This document shows, one piece after another, positions 34,660 to 42,911 of a stretch of DNA of 61,066 nt (the first letter of the stretch is position 1; every line of letters starts with the position of its first letter). The stretch is from an uncultured Eubacteriales bacterium. Its GTDB lineage: Bacteria; Bacillota; Clostridia; Christensenellales; Aristaeellaceae. Under the pieces are notes generated by a model that saw nothing but the letters and a program-made list of their open reading frames with translations, made no database searches and was not told the DNA's origin. The stretch spans positions 1 to 61,066 of the forward strand of contig CADAPM010000011.1 in NCBI GenBank assembly GCA_902789795.1. The letters run 5' to 3'. The position numbers and the translations under genes were made by a program.

Positions 34660-35540
34660 CTTCCCTTCTCCTCCTTAAACGCCATATTGATCAGCAGCGC
34701 GAACACGAAGCACAGTACGATCAGCATGACCGCGATGGTAGAGCCCATGCCGTAACGGTTGCGCAGGAACAGCATGTTGATCATCAGCGTGCTGGGCACC
34801 TCAGTGGCATGGTTCGGGCCGCCGTTGGTCAGCACGTAGATCAGGTCGAAGGATTTGAGCGAGCCCGTGACCGCGAAGATCACGCTGACGCGCAGGATTG
34901 GCCGGATATAGGGGATAACGATGTAACGGCTGACCTGGCCGGGCGTGCACCCGTCCAGCATGGCGGCCTCGCTGAGTTCGGGCGGCACGCCCTTGATGCC
35001 CGCAAACATCAGCAGCATGTGATAGCCTACGTACTGCCACAGGATGGGGACGAAGGCCGCGCCGAGGGCCGTATCTTTGCTGCCGAGCCAGACGCGCGTC
35101 CACTTCTCCAGCCCCAGCGAGCGCAAAAGCAGGTTCAGCACGCCGTAATCCGGGTTGTAGATCTTCAGCCATAATTGACCGATGACCACCGTGGAGATCA
35201 GGACGGGCATAAAGAATACGGACAGGAAGAAACGCCCGCCTTTAACGCCGCGCGCCAGGCGCAGCGCCAGCCACAGAGCAAAGGGCAGCTGGATGAAGCA
35301 GGAAAAAACCGCCAGCAGCATGGCGTTTTTGAGAGCCCGTGTGATATTGATGGACTTGCTGGTGAACAGTTCCACATAGTTCTTGAAACCGATGAATTCC
35401 GGAGTCGTCAGTCCGTTCCAGTTGTGGAAGCTGTAGTACGTGGACACGATGATCGGGGCGATCAGCACACCGACGAACAGGGCCAGTGCGGGCAGAAGGA
35501 ATATAAATATATTCAGCTTGTAGCTAAACGGACGTTTCAT
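34656..35540 (-). CDS. Carbohydrate ABC transporter permease (MalF type)
   Basis: A 294-residue permease with six hydrophobic segments. It starts YKLNIFIFLLPALALFVGVLIAPII and has the EAA loop SEAAMLDGCTPGQVSRYIVIPYI. The ending DLIYVLTNGGPNHATEVPSTLMI is typical of the CUT1 family for di- and oligosaccharides. It is second in the operon, 110 bp after the binding-protein gene and separated from it by a hairpin. It overlaps the MalG-type gene by 4 bp. Confidence 0.93.
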   Translation of the reverse strand: MKRPFSYKLNIFIFLLPALALFVGVLIAPIIVSTYYSFHNWNGLTTPEFIGFKNYVELFTSKSINITRALKNAMLLAVFSCFIQLPFALWLALRLARGVKGGRFFLSVFFMPVLISTVVIGQLWLKIYNPDYGVLNLLLRSLGLEKWTRVWLGSKDTALGAAFVPILWQYVGYHMLLMFAGIKGVPPELSEAAMLDGCTPGQVSRYIVIPYIRPILRVSVIFAVTGSLKSFDLIYVLTNGGPNHATEVPSTLMINMLFLRNRYGMGSTIAVMLIVLCFVFALLINMAFKEEKGR

Positions 35541-35573
35541 CGTTAGCCTTCCTTTTCAGTAAAAAGGAGGAAA

Positions 35574-35616
35574 GGCGGTCCTTTCCGGGTCCTTGTGCAA
35601 CCCTTCGAGGACCGCC
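35574..35616 (-). promoter_or_regulatory. Stem-loop between binding protein and permease genes
   Basis: GGCGGTCC (35574-35581) and GGACCGCC (35609-35616) form a perfect 8-bp stem. In importer operons such a structure commonly stabilises the binding-protein mRNA or reduces read-through to the permeases. Confidence 0.65.
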
Positions 35617-35650
35617 CTTCCTGAAAACTATGACTCGAGATCAAGCTCGA

Positions 35651-36889
35651 TCAGTTGCCCAGATCGTTGGCCAGGCCTTCGGCATACTCGGCAGGAGTGA
35701 TCTCGCCAGCCCAAGCCAGACCGATGTAGTCCAGATAGGTGTTGGCGGCGTCGGCGCTCAGGAAGTTGTCGCCGAACAGGACCATGTCCTCAGCCTTGGC
35801 AGCCATGTCAGCCGCAGCCTGGATCAGGTCGTTGACCTTCGCTTCGGGATCCGCAGCCCAGCAGGGCAGGTTGGCACCGGACTTGTAGTCGGCGTCAGAG
35901 AAGAACTTGGCCAGTTCGAAAGCGGCCTGCACAGCCAGTTCCTTGTTGGGGGAGGATTCGGTCACGGCCAGGGTGTTGTTGGGGCCGCCGATCATGGCAT
36001 ACAGGGAAGCGTTGTCGGGATCCAGCACCGGGAAGGTACCGGCCTTGACGGCAAACTTGGCCTGCTCGCCGATGTCCTTGTTGTTCCAGGAGCCGTTCTG
36101 ATAGAACGCATACTTGCCGGCGATGAAGTTGTTCTTCACCTCGTCGTTGCCCAGAGCGTCAGCGCTCGGATCGAAGTAGCCCTTCGCCTTCATGTTCTGG
36201 AAAGCTTCGATGGCTTTGACGACGCCGGGGTCATTCCAGGAAGCCACGCCGTTGTAGATGTCCTTGAGCTTCTGGCCACCGATGGACTTGATGGTCAGGG
36301 GCTCGACATACTCAGACAGGCACCACAGTTCCTTGCCGGAAACGCCGAAGGGGATCTTGCCGGCGGCAACCAGTTTGTCGCAGCAAGCCATCATGTCTTC
36401 GTAGGTGGCGGGGATATCATCGTAGCCGACTTCCTTCAGGATGTCCAGGTTCGCATACAGGGTGACTAGGGACATGGTGTAGGGAACGCCGAACATTTTG
36501 CCGTCATAGCGGACGTTCACGGTCATGGGTTCAGGCAGCTCATTCTTGTAAGCTTCGTATTCCGCATCCACGCAGTAAACGCGCTTGGCATTTACGAATT
36601 CGCCCAGGAAGCCCATGCCCCAGGTGAAGAAGATGTCCGGCAGGTTTTCGCCGGAGCTCATGGCGGACTTGATCAGGGTCTTGTAAGCTTCGTTTTCCGT
36701 GGCGACATGTTCGATCTTCACACCGGGATGGTCAGCTTCGAACTTGGCAATAGCGTCCACGAACGCCTGATGGCTGGAATCGCTCTCGGTAGCAATGGAC
36801 CACAGGGTCAGGGTCACATCCTCAGCGAACGCGGCGGTCACAGACAGGACCATCATCGCTGCCAGAATCAGGGCTAACGCCTTCTTCAT
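35651..36889 (-). CDS. Sugar ABC transporter extracellular solute-binding protein
   Basis: A 412-residue family 1 binding protein with a signal peptide MKKALALILAAMMVLSVTAA cut near AFAEDV. It has the family patterns FEADHPGVKIEHVATENEAYKTLIKSAM, LPDIFFTWG and KYAFYQNGSWNNKDIG. It captures an oligosaccharide for the two downstream permeases. There is no lipobox cysteine, so it is not a lipoprotein, which is unusual for a single-membrane Gram-positive. The start at 36889 has GGAGGAA upstream; the frame is open to 36958 without an RBS. It has its own promoter downstream of the LacI gene. Confidence 0.92.
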   Translation of the reverse strand: MKKALALILAAMMVLSVTAAFAEDVTLTLWSIATESDSSHQAFVDAIAKFEADHPGVKIEHVATENEAYKTLIKSAMSSGENLPDIFFTWGMGFLGEFVNAKRVYCVDAEYEAYKNELPEPMTVNVRYDGKMFGVPYTMSLVTLYANLDILKEVGYDDIPATYEDMMACCDKLVAAGKIPFGVSGKELWCLSEYVEPLTIKSIGGQKLKDIYNGVASWNDPGVVKAIEAFQNMKAKGYFDPSADALGNDEVKNNFIAGKYAFYQNGSWNNKDIGEQAKFAVKAGTFPVLDPDNASLYAMIGGPNNTLAVTESSPNKELAVQAAFELAKFFSDADYKSGANLPCWAADPEAKVNDLIQAAADMAAKAEDMVLFGDNFLSADAANTYLDYIGLAWAGEITPAEYAEGLANDLGN

Positions 36890-37024
36890 AATAGGGTTCC
36901 TCCTTTTATGCGGCTTTGCCGCTATTTTCTCAAGGCGGTCTTCCCGCCGGGAGATCATTTTATTCAGTCATAACAGTAATAAACCTGAATGGCTGAAGAT
37001 GGAAGATAAGTTTCAATCACTATC

Positions 37025-37053
37025 ATTATATCCGATAGCCGTCGTCATTTCAA
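37025..37053 (-). promoter_or_regulatory. Promoter of sugar ABC importer operon
   Basis: Minus strand: TTGAAA (37048-37053), 17 bases, TATAAT (37025-37030), giving a leader of about 130 bases. Confidence 0.82.
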
Positions 37054-37062
37054 GCAGAAATG
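37046..37062. promoter_or_regulatory. Candidate operator over the -35 of the importer promoter
   Basis: CATTTC, AAGCA, GAAATG form an inverted repeat with 6-bp arms that covers the -35 hexamer. The neighbouring LacI-type protein or another regulator could bind here. Confidence 0.5.
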
Positions 37063-37107
37063 TGTCATTTGTTGCTCTGACCTTCTCAAAATTTGACAAA
37101 CTAGTGA

Positions 37108-38124
37108 TCATTCGTTGTTTTTTGTTACCTTCCGCACGGTCCCGCCGGGGATCAGGCGGGCGGGGATGGTGCGCGTTTCGGGCGGAGCGCCCTCGATCTG
37201 GTCGATCAGCAGGCAGGCGGCGGTCTGGCCGATCCGGTCCGCGTCCTGATCCACTGTGGTCAGGCGGGGGAAGAAGTTGCTGAGCCACCCGATGCCGTCA
37301 TAGCCCGCCACGGACAGGTCCTCCGGGACCCGGAGCGACGCGGCCCGGGCGGCCTGCAGCGCGCCGGAGGATGAGTAGTCATCGCTGACCAGAATGCAGG
37401 TGGGGCGGTCCTCGAGGCGGATCATCCGCTCGGCGGCCTCATAGCAGCTCTGGGGCTCGTTGTAGGCGCACTGGCCCAGGTATTCGGGCGGCACCTGCAG
37501 GCCGTGCCGGGCAGCCGTCTCCAGGAAAGCGCTGATCCTCAGGTCGGTGACGGCGCTGGCGGGGCCGTGGATGTAGCCGATCTTGCGGTGGCCGCAGCCG
37601 ATCACGTATTCCATCAGCTGGGTCATGCCGCCCCGGTTGTCCGCCAGCACGCAGCCGCGCCCGGGGAAGGGGTTGTCGATGGTGACCAGCGGGAGCTCGG
37701 ATTGGATCAGCATCTGGACCTCCTCGACGGAGAAGTCCGTGTTGGCGATGCATACGCCGTCCAACTCGCGGGATCGGCAGTGGTCCAGGTAGGTGATCCT
37801 GCCCCCGCCGATGCGGTGGCCGATGAAGGTGATGTCGTACCCGCGCTCCTCGGCTTCCTTCTTGAAGCTTTCCAGCACCACCGAGAAGAAGGGGTGGGTC
37901 AGGCCGGACTGGCTGTCGTCCGAAAAGAGGACACCCAGGTTGTAGCTGCGCTTGGATTTGAGCGCCCGGGCATGCACGTTGGGGGTGTAGTTCAGCTCCC
38001 GCGCCGCTTTGATCACGGCCTTGCGGGTGCTCTCGCTGACGTCCGAATAGCCGTTCAGCGCCTTGCTGACCGCCGACATGGACAGCCCTACATGTTTTGC
38101 AAGATCGCGAATCGTGACGGACAT
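37108..38124 (-). CDS. LacI family transcriptional regulator
   Basis: A 338-residue repressor. The N-terminal helix-turn-helix and hinge are TIRDLAKHVGLSMSAVSKALNGYSDVSESTRKAVIKAARELNYTPN. The periplasmic-binding-protein-like sugar domain has SYNLGVLFSD, CILVSDDYSSSGALQAAR and GYDGIGWLSNFFPRLTTVDQD. It probably represses the adjacent sugar importer until the sugar binds. ATG at 38124 has GGAGG 7 bases upstream; the GTG at 38127 is too close. Its own promoter carries an AAAACGTTTT palindrome just downstream of the -10, so self-repression is likely. Confidence 0.92.
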   Translation of the reverse strand: MSVTIRDLAKHVGLSMSAVSKALNGYSDVSESTRKAVIKAARELNYTPNVHARALKSKRSYNLGVLFSDDSQSGLTHPFFSVVLESFKKEAEERGYDITFIGHRIGGGRITYLDHCRSRELDGVCIANTDFSVEEVQMLIQSELPLVTIDNPFPGRGCVLADNRGGMTQLMEYVIGCGHRKIGYIHGPASAVTDLRISAFLETAARHGLQVPPEYLGQCAYNEPQSCYEAAERMIRLEDRPTCILVSDDYSSSGALQAARAASLRVPEDLSVAGYDGIGWLSNFFPRLTTVDQDADRIGQTAACLLIDQIEGAPPETRTIPARLIPGGTVRKVTKNNE

Positions 38125-38144
38125 CACAATGCCTCCTGCGGTAA

Positions 38145-38160
38145 TCTAAAACGTTTTCGA
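38145..38160. promoter_or_regulatory. LacI-type operator in front of the lacI-family gene
   Basis: A 10-bp perfect core AAAACGTTTT (38148-38157) with outer TC/GA pairs and the central CG of LacI/CcpA-class operators. It lies between the -10 box and the start codon. Confidence 0.72.
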
Positions 38161-38164
38161 ATAT

Positions 38165-38193
38165 AAAATATCACAACGCCGACCGATTGTCAA
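38165..38193 (-). promoter_or_regulatory. Promoter of LacI-type regulator gene
   Basis: Minus strand: TTGACA (38188-38193), 17 bases, TATTTT (38165-38170). Confidence 0.8.
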
Positions 38194-38265
38194 CCGTTTT
38201 TTACAGGCGATTTTTGTTTTTTTCCGGTTTTCTGTCCGTCTCGTCACTGTTTCAGGGCAAAAACC

Positions 38266-38294
38266 TTGATTCTGTCAGGGTTTTGTGCTATAAT
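38266..38294 (+). promoter_or_regulatory. Promoter of the MoxR/VWA module
   Basis: TTGATT (38266-38271), 17 bases, TATAAT (38289-38294). The leader to the first gene is about 160 bases and has no other gene. Confidence 0.8.
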
Positions 38295-38459
38295 CCAAAA
38301 TATATAAGGGAAATAGGATCATTCCGGATGAAAAAGAAGCGGCATGCCGCAGTTTTTGTGGTACGAGCCCGCTGAAATGGGGAGAATAGATCGATCGACA
38401 GGCCCGGGCGGCAGACGGTGCCGCCAGGGGGAAACATTGAACAAGGAAAGGGGCGGAAC

Positions 38460-38753
38460 ATGGAGCAGAAGCAGCTGCTGGCCTTCATCCAGCGCATCAT
38501 CAGGACCAGCCCCAATGAGTATGCGGCCCAGCAGGCCCTGGAGCAGCTCATCCGGGCCCTCGGGCAGGAGCCGAGCGCGGAGGAGATGGCGCTGTTCACC
38601 ATCGCCAAAGCGGGCATGCAGAGCAGCTTCAGCGTCATGCGCGAGCAGCTTCCCGAGCCTTTGGAGGACGCCGCGCAGCTGAGGACCGCCGCGCAGCGGG
38701 CGTATCAGCAGCACCTAAAGAACGAGGCGGTGGAGCCTGATTGGAGGCACTGA
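38460..38753 (+). CDS. Small helical protein, first gene of MoxR/VWA module
   Basis: A 97-residue protein of unknown function, predicted mostly helical (MEQKQLLAFIQRIIRT, EYAAQQALEQLIRALGQ, SAEEMALFTIAKAGM, AAQRAYQQHL). No motif is recognised. The ATG at 38460 follows a purine-rich AAGGAAAGGGGCGGA stretch. The gene ends inside the RBS region of the next gene, so all four genes at 38460-42155 are probably one operon. A subunit or adaptor of the ATPase/VWA system is a guess from position only. Confidence 0.65.
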   Translation: MEQKQLLAFIQRIIRTSPNEYAAQQALEQLIRALGQEPSAEEMALFTIAKAGMQSSFSVMREQLPEPLEDAAQLRTAAQRAYQQHLKNEAVEPDWRH

Positions 38754-38758
38754 AGGCC

Positions 38759-39721
38759 GTGGCGATCAAGACGTACATGGATGACGGCCTGCTGGCGGCG
38801 GACCATACGCTGATCAGGTGCAGCCGGTCGGGGGAGAGCGTCACCGTGCCCTCCCGCGCGGGCGGGCTGCGGCTCACCGAAGCCGGCTCCGGCGCCATCG
38901 TCACCCGGAACACCAAGCGCCTGGTCCTGGAGGAGGGGTATATCCGGCTGAACGCCGCCTGCGTGATCCCGGATCAGGAGCTCGCCAGCATCGAGCTGCC
39001 GGCCACCGTGACGGAGATCGTGCCCGGCTTCCTGCGCAGCGCGGACCTGCAGGAGATCGAGCTGTGCCAGCAGGCGGATGAGCGTACCATTGGGCAGCTG
39101 CAGGCGGCCTCCTTCCCGCTGAAGGACGGGCAGTCGCTGTTCGTCCCCGCCCTGACCGGCACCCGGGCCCTCGATAATATCACCGCGGCGGCTGCGTCCC
39201 TGGCCCCGCCGCTCCCGGCCCTGGGCAGGGAGATGCGCGTCCTGTTCGAGTGGGAGGACGGCGTGGGGCTCACAGCGCCCCGGACCTGCTATGACCTGAC
39301 CGGCCGCGCGGACCGGATGGATGAATGGACCGCGGTGATGGACATGATCCGCGCGGGGGATCTGGGCTGGCAGCACCTCCAGGCGGAACGGCGCAGCGAC
39401 TACCGGATCAAGAGCCACGGCTTTCACATCCCCTGGGGCAAGCTGTGCTTTGCCCTGTGCCCCACGGCGGACCTGGCGCCCGGCGCGGGGGAGCGGCTCA
39501 AGGTCCGGCTGATCGGGCACAAGCTGTTCACGCCTCGGCTGCTGCCGATCCGCTGGCAGGGCCGCCAGTATTACCTGTACAGCCGGAATCACCTGGCCGC
39601 GAACAGGAATGCGCCTTACTGGCGGGAGGACGTGGGCGTTTTTGACGGGAATGGATTGGTGACGGAGCAGAGCGCCTCGGAGGCGGTCTATGCCAAGGCC
39701 CGGCTGCTCATGTTCCTTTGA
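38759..39721 (+). CDS. Unknown protein, second gene of MoxR/VWA module
   Basis: A 320-residue cytoplasmic protein I do not recognise. A stretch near residues 75-95 (LPATVTEIVPGFLRSADLQEIEL) resembles one BspA-type leucine-rich repeat. The C-terminal half (LKVRLIGHKLFTPRLLPIRWQGRQYYLYSRN) looks beta-rich. Start choice is uncertain: GTG 38759 has GGAGG 11 bases upstream and follows the previous stop, while TTG 38741 and ATG 38777 are alternatives. It is placed between the small helical protein and the VWA protein, with a 30-bp gap to the latter. Confidence 0.65.
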   Translation: MAIKTYMDDGLLAADHTLIRCSRSGESVTVPSRAGGLRLTEAGSGAIVTRNTKRLVLEEGYIRLNAACVIPDQELASIELPATVTEIVPGFLRSADLQEIELCQQADERTIGQLQAASFPLKDGQSLFVPALTGTRALDNITAAAASLAPPLPALGREMRVLFEWEDGVGLTAPRTCYDLTGRADRMDEWTAVMDMIRAGDLGWQHLQAERRSDYRIKSHGFHIPWGKLCFALCPTADLAPGAGERLKVRLIGHKLFTPRLLPIRWQGRQYYLYSRNHLAANRNAPYWREDVGVFDGNGLVTEQSASEAVYAKARLLMFL

Positions 39722-39751
39722 GCGCGGAGAGAGCGTGGGGAGGTGAAGCGC

Positions 39752-41011
39752 GTGGCCGGTGAGAGCATCGAGGCCGAACTGCACAGGTTCAAGGCCGGTA
39801 TGTTGATCAGCTATCCCTTTTACGGGGATATCCTGCTCCGGCTGCCCATCCTCCGGGACGATACCGTCCCCACCGCCTGCACGGACGGGCGCGCCATCCG
39901 CTGGAGTACCAGTTTTTTCCTGCCGCTCTTGCCGGAGGAACAGCGGTATGTGCTGATGCACGAGGTCTTTCACACCCTGCTGGGCCACCCGCTGCGCGCG
40001 GCGGGGAGGGATCCGGCGGTCTGGAACGTGGCGGCGGACATCATCGTGAACAATATGTGCGACGCCCTGGCCCACACCGTGGCGTCCAACCCCGCGCTGC
40101 GGCTCAAACGGCCCGACAGCGCCGTCTTCTGCAGCGTTCCGCCTGAGGAGACGGCGGAGAACCTGTACGGGAAGATCCTGTCGGACAACCGGCAGAGGGA
40201 GCGCGGCGGGCTGCTGGTGCGCCGGGATTACCGTAAAGCCCCGGATGCCGGGAACGACCGCCTGATCCCGGCGGACATCCCCGTCCCCGATCTGCTGAAG
40301 GGCGCGCCTGGCGGGCCGCCGCTCAGTACGGAGGAGCGGGAAGCCGCGGAGCAGCTGGCCGCCTCCCTGATCCGCCATGCGGCATCCGAGGCCGGGCACA
40401 GCGAATACGGGTCCTTCAAGATCCCCGCGCCGCTGCTGAAGCTGGCCAAGCCCAAGCCCCTGAACTGGTGGAAGGCGCTCAAGGATTTCCTGAGCGAGGC
40501 CCAGTCCGACGAGACCTCCTACGCCACGCCGGAGCGCAAGTATCTGCACATGGACCTGATCCTGCCCGGGCACGGCCTGTCGGAGAACGGCGAGCTGGAG
40601 AGCGTCTGGGCCTTCGTGGACAGCTCCGGCTCCATCGGTGGGGAGGACCTGAGCCAGTTTTTGACCCAGCTGTACCGGATCGTCAAGGATTTCCGGTGCG
40701 AGATGAACGTGGCCTACTGGGACGCGCGGGTCACGGACGTGTATACGAAGCTCCGCGGCGGAAAGCAGGTGGCGGCCGCCCGGCCCGGCCACTCCGGCGG
40801 CACGGACATCAACTGCGTGTACCGCTACGTCCGGGATCACCACCTGCATCCCTGGGTGGCGCTGATCCTGACCGACGGTTATTTCGGCACCCCGGATCCG
40901 CAGCTGAAAAGGACGCTGCGGGCGGACCGAACCATCCTGGTGCTCTGCAACCGATCGGAAAACCCTGTCTATGAGACCATTGGCCGGGTCTGCCGGCTGA
41001 CCGACTTGTGA
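39752..41011 (+). CDS. VWA-like domain protein with putative metallopeptidase domain (DUF2201 type)
   Basis: A 419-residue protein. The N-terminal half has the zinc-protease-like HEVFH at 70-74 (VLMHEVFHTLLGH) plus AADIIVNN, as in DUF2201 N-terminal putative metallopeptidases. The C-terminal VWA-like domain has the MIDAS-type FVDSSGSIGGEDL, SGGTDIN and LILTDGYFG. Such proteins are almost always paired with a MoxR-type AAA ATPase, encoded here 10 bp downstream. The pair is thought to act as a chaperone or remodelling machine on an unknown target. GTG 39752 is preferred, with GGAGG 8 bases upstream; GTG 39743 lies inside the RBS. Confidence 0.85.
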   Translation: MAGESIEAELHRFKAGMLISYPFYGDILLRLPILRDDTVPTACTDGRAIRWSTSFFLPLLPEEQRYVLMHEVFHTLLGHPLRAAGRDPAVWNVAADIIVNNMCDALAHTVASNPALRLKRPDSAVFCSVPPEETAENLYGKILSDNRQRERGGLLVRRDYRKAPDAGNDRLIPADIPVPDLLKGAPGGPPLSTEEREAAEQLAASLIRHAASEAGHSEYGSFKIPAPLLKLAKPKPLNWWKALKDFLSEAQSDETSYATPERKYLHMDLILPGHGLSENGELESVWAFVDSSGSIGGEDLSQFLTQLYRIVKDFRCEMNVAYWDARVTDVYTKLRGGKQVAAARPGHSGGTDINCVYRYVRDHHLHPWVALILTDGYFGTPDPQLKRTLRADRTILVLCNRSENPVYETIGRVCRLTDL

Positions 41012-41021
41012 GGAGGATGCC

Positions 41022-42155
41022 ATGAATATCCGCGAATTCCAGGAGACGGTCGAATTCAATATTGAGCACAACATCAAGCACTCCATCCTGGGCCTGGGCG
41101 CGCCGGGCGTGGGCAAGTCCGAGGTCATCCGCCAGATCGGGAAGAAGCACGGCTTCAAGGTCATCGACGTCCGGCTGGCGCAGATGAGCGAGGTGGAGAT
41201 CGGCGGCCTGATCTATCCCAATGCGGAGCGCACCCGCACGGTCTGGCTGGCGCCGGATATCCTGCCTAACGAGGAGCGGGACGGCAAGAACACCATCCTC
41301 CTGCTGGACGAGATCACCTCCTGCGCCAAGCGCGTGCAGGTGGCGGCCTATCAGCTGATCCTGGACCGCCGCATCGGCCAGTACACGCTGCCAGAGGGCA
41401 CCTTCGTGGTGGCGCTGGGCAACCGGGAGGACGACGACGGCGTCTACATCCACCTGGCGGGCCCGCTGGCGGACCGCTTCGAGATCCACTACATCGACTC
41501 CGATTTCGAGAGCTGGAAGGACAATTTCGCCCTCAAGCACGGCATCCACCCCTATGTCATCGACTACCTGACCTTCAAGCCCTCCGACCTGCACACCCAG
41601 GACCCGGACAGCGGGGTCATGGTGTTCGCCACCCCGCGCTCCTGGGAGCGGGTCAGCGATATCCTGAATATTGACAGCGACGTCACCAAGCCCGTTATCC
41701 GCAACAAGATCATCGGCAACGTCGGCGTGGCGGTGGGCACCCAGTTCGTGGAGTTCTGCAAAAAGCAGCGGCCCGTCATAACCGTTCAGGACCTGCTGAG
41801 CGGGAAGCGGCAGCCCCCCGAAGCCCCCGAGGAGCTGGCCCTGCTGGTAGACCGCTTCGCCCACGAGGCGGATTTCCTGACCCGCGCAGACGGCAGGCCC
41901 TTGACCCAAGAGGAGCAGGAGCGGCTGGAGCAGGTGATCGAGGCCTACACCCGCCTGCCTCAGGCGGAATACACCATGCTGGGCCTCAAAAAGCTGTTGG
42001 ACATGGACCGGGAGACCGTCAAGGCCGCCTTCGCCCGGATGGACAGCCCGGCGGTCAACAGCTTCATCGAGCATAACCTGTACGCCCTGGGCCTCGAAAA
42101 GAACAACCCCGACCGGAGCGACCAGAAGAATAACTGGATGAGCTTGTGGAAGTAA
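41022..42155 (+). CDS. MoxR-type AAA+ ATPase
   Basis: A 377-residue ATPase with Walker A GAPGVGKS (26-33), Walker B ILLLDE ending at Glu97, a sensor-1 region VVALGNREDDDGVYIHLAGPLADRF with the arginine finger, and the family's helical lid. The last 100 residues are variable. It uses ATP hydrolysis to remodel a client, most likely together with the VWA protein encoded just upstream. RBS AGGAGG. The gene closes the four-gene operon and is followed by a strong terminator. Confidence 0.9.
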   Translation: MNIREFQETVEFNIEHNIKHSILGLGAPGVGKSEVIRQIGKKHGFKVIDVRLAQMSEVEIGGLIYPNAERTRTVWLAPDILPNEERDGKNTILLLDEITSCAKRVQVAAYQLILDRRIGQYTLPEGTFVVALGNREDDDGVYIHLAGPLADRFEIHYIDSDFESWKDNFALKHGIHPYVIDYLTFKPSDLHTQDPDSGVMVFATPRSWERVSDILNIDSDVTKPVIRNKIIGNVGVAVGTQFVEFCKKQRPVITVQDLLSGKRQPPEAPEELALLVDRFAHEADFLTRADGRPLTQEEQERLEQVIEAYTRLPQAEYTMLGLKKLLDMDRETVKAAFARMDSPAVNSFIEHNLYALGLEKNNPDRSDQKNNWMSLWK

Positions 42156-42166
42156 TACCGCAAATA

Positions 42167-42199
42167 AAATCAGCCCTGCCGATCGGCGGGGCTGATTTT
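42167..42199. terminator. Terminator after MoxR gene
   Basis: AAAATCAGCCC pairs with GGGCTGATTTT around a G/C-rich loop. It is usable by both converging genes. Confidence 0.92.
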
Positions 42200-42222
42200 G
42201 TGCTTCTGTTCAAATGTAAAAC

Positions 42223-42864
42223 TCAGAACGACGAGATCCCGTAGCTGTTGACCATGGCATCCAGCTTGATGCCGGCCTTGCACAGGGGGCAGTCGTGGGA
42301 GGGGCGGCTCTCGTAGTCGGGCAGGATCGTCTTCTTGGTATAGACGCTCTTGACGGGGAAGCCCTCGCATTCGTCCACGCAGCTGAAGATGCAGCTGATG
42401 CCTACAGGGATGCCCATATAGTAGCGGATCGCCTCCACGGCGGCCTGCACCGTGTAGCCTGTGGTCACGGAAGCGGCCAGGACCAGCACGTGCTTGCCCA
42501 CGATCATGGGCGCGATGTTCTCGCGGAAGATGAGCTGGCTGCCCGAGGTGTGCTCCGGCGTCGTCACGTAGATGGTGCGGTGGGCGTTCATGTTGGTATA
42601 GCCCGCGCGGGTCAGCTCGCTGGCCATGCACGCGCCGATCACCTCGGTGCCATCCAGGCAGAGGATGGTATCGATGATGGTGGAGGCGGAATAGGCCGCG
42701 CACAGCTGCTTGGCCACCTGGCGCGCCTCGGACAGGCGGTGCTTGGTCATGGTCAGATCGACGTAGTAATTGATGTGGCTGTGACTGGTGGCAAAGTGGC
42801 CCCTCGCCAGGCGCAGCGGCACATTGTTGGACCCGCTCCGGGTCTCCACGAGCTGGATAGCCAT
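42223..42864 (-). CDS. Phosphoribosyltransferase (orotate PRT-like) with C-terminal Cys cluster
   Basis: A 213-residue type I phosphoribosyltransferase. The PRPP loop is HVLVLAASVTTGYTVQAAVEAI (the two acidic residues of the classic VDD motif are replaced by Ala/Ser), with a flexible loop around TTPEHTSGSQ. The C-terminal part carries CIFSCVDEC and DCPLCKAG, possible metal-binding cysteines not found in OMP synthase. The substrate is therefore uncertain and it may be a regulator-like member. RBS GAGGAGG. It lies 47 bp downstream of the MreB-like gene on the same strand. Confidence 0.78.
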   Translation of the reverse strand: MAIQLVETRSGSNNVPLRLARGHFATSHSHINYYVDLTMTKHRLSEARQVAKQLCAAYSASTIIDTILCLDGTEVIGACMASELTRAGYTNMNAHRTIYVTTPEHTSGSQLIFRENIAPMIVGKHVLVLAASVTTGYTVQAAVEAIRYYMGIPVGISCIFSCVDECEGFPVKSVYTKKTILPDYESRPSHDCPLCKAGIKLDAMVNSYGISSF

Positions 42865-42911
42865 CTTTCAGATCCTCCTCGTCTATAATGAATATCTGAT
42901 GGACTGCGTGT

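Noticed and set aside
36890-37024. Small gene in the leader of the sugar-binding protein
   Set aside because: The upstream extension (to 36958) lacks an RBS and family similarity; the region is better read as an untranslated leader.
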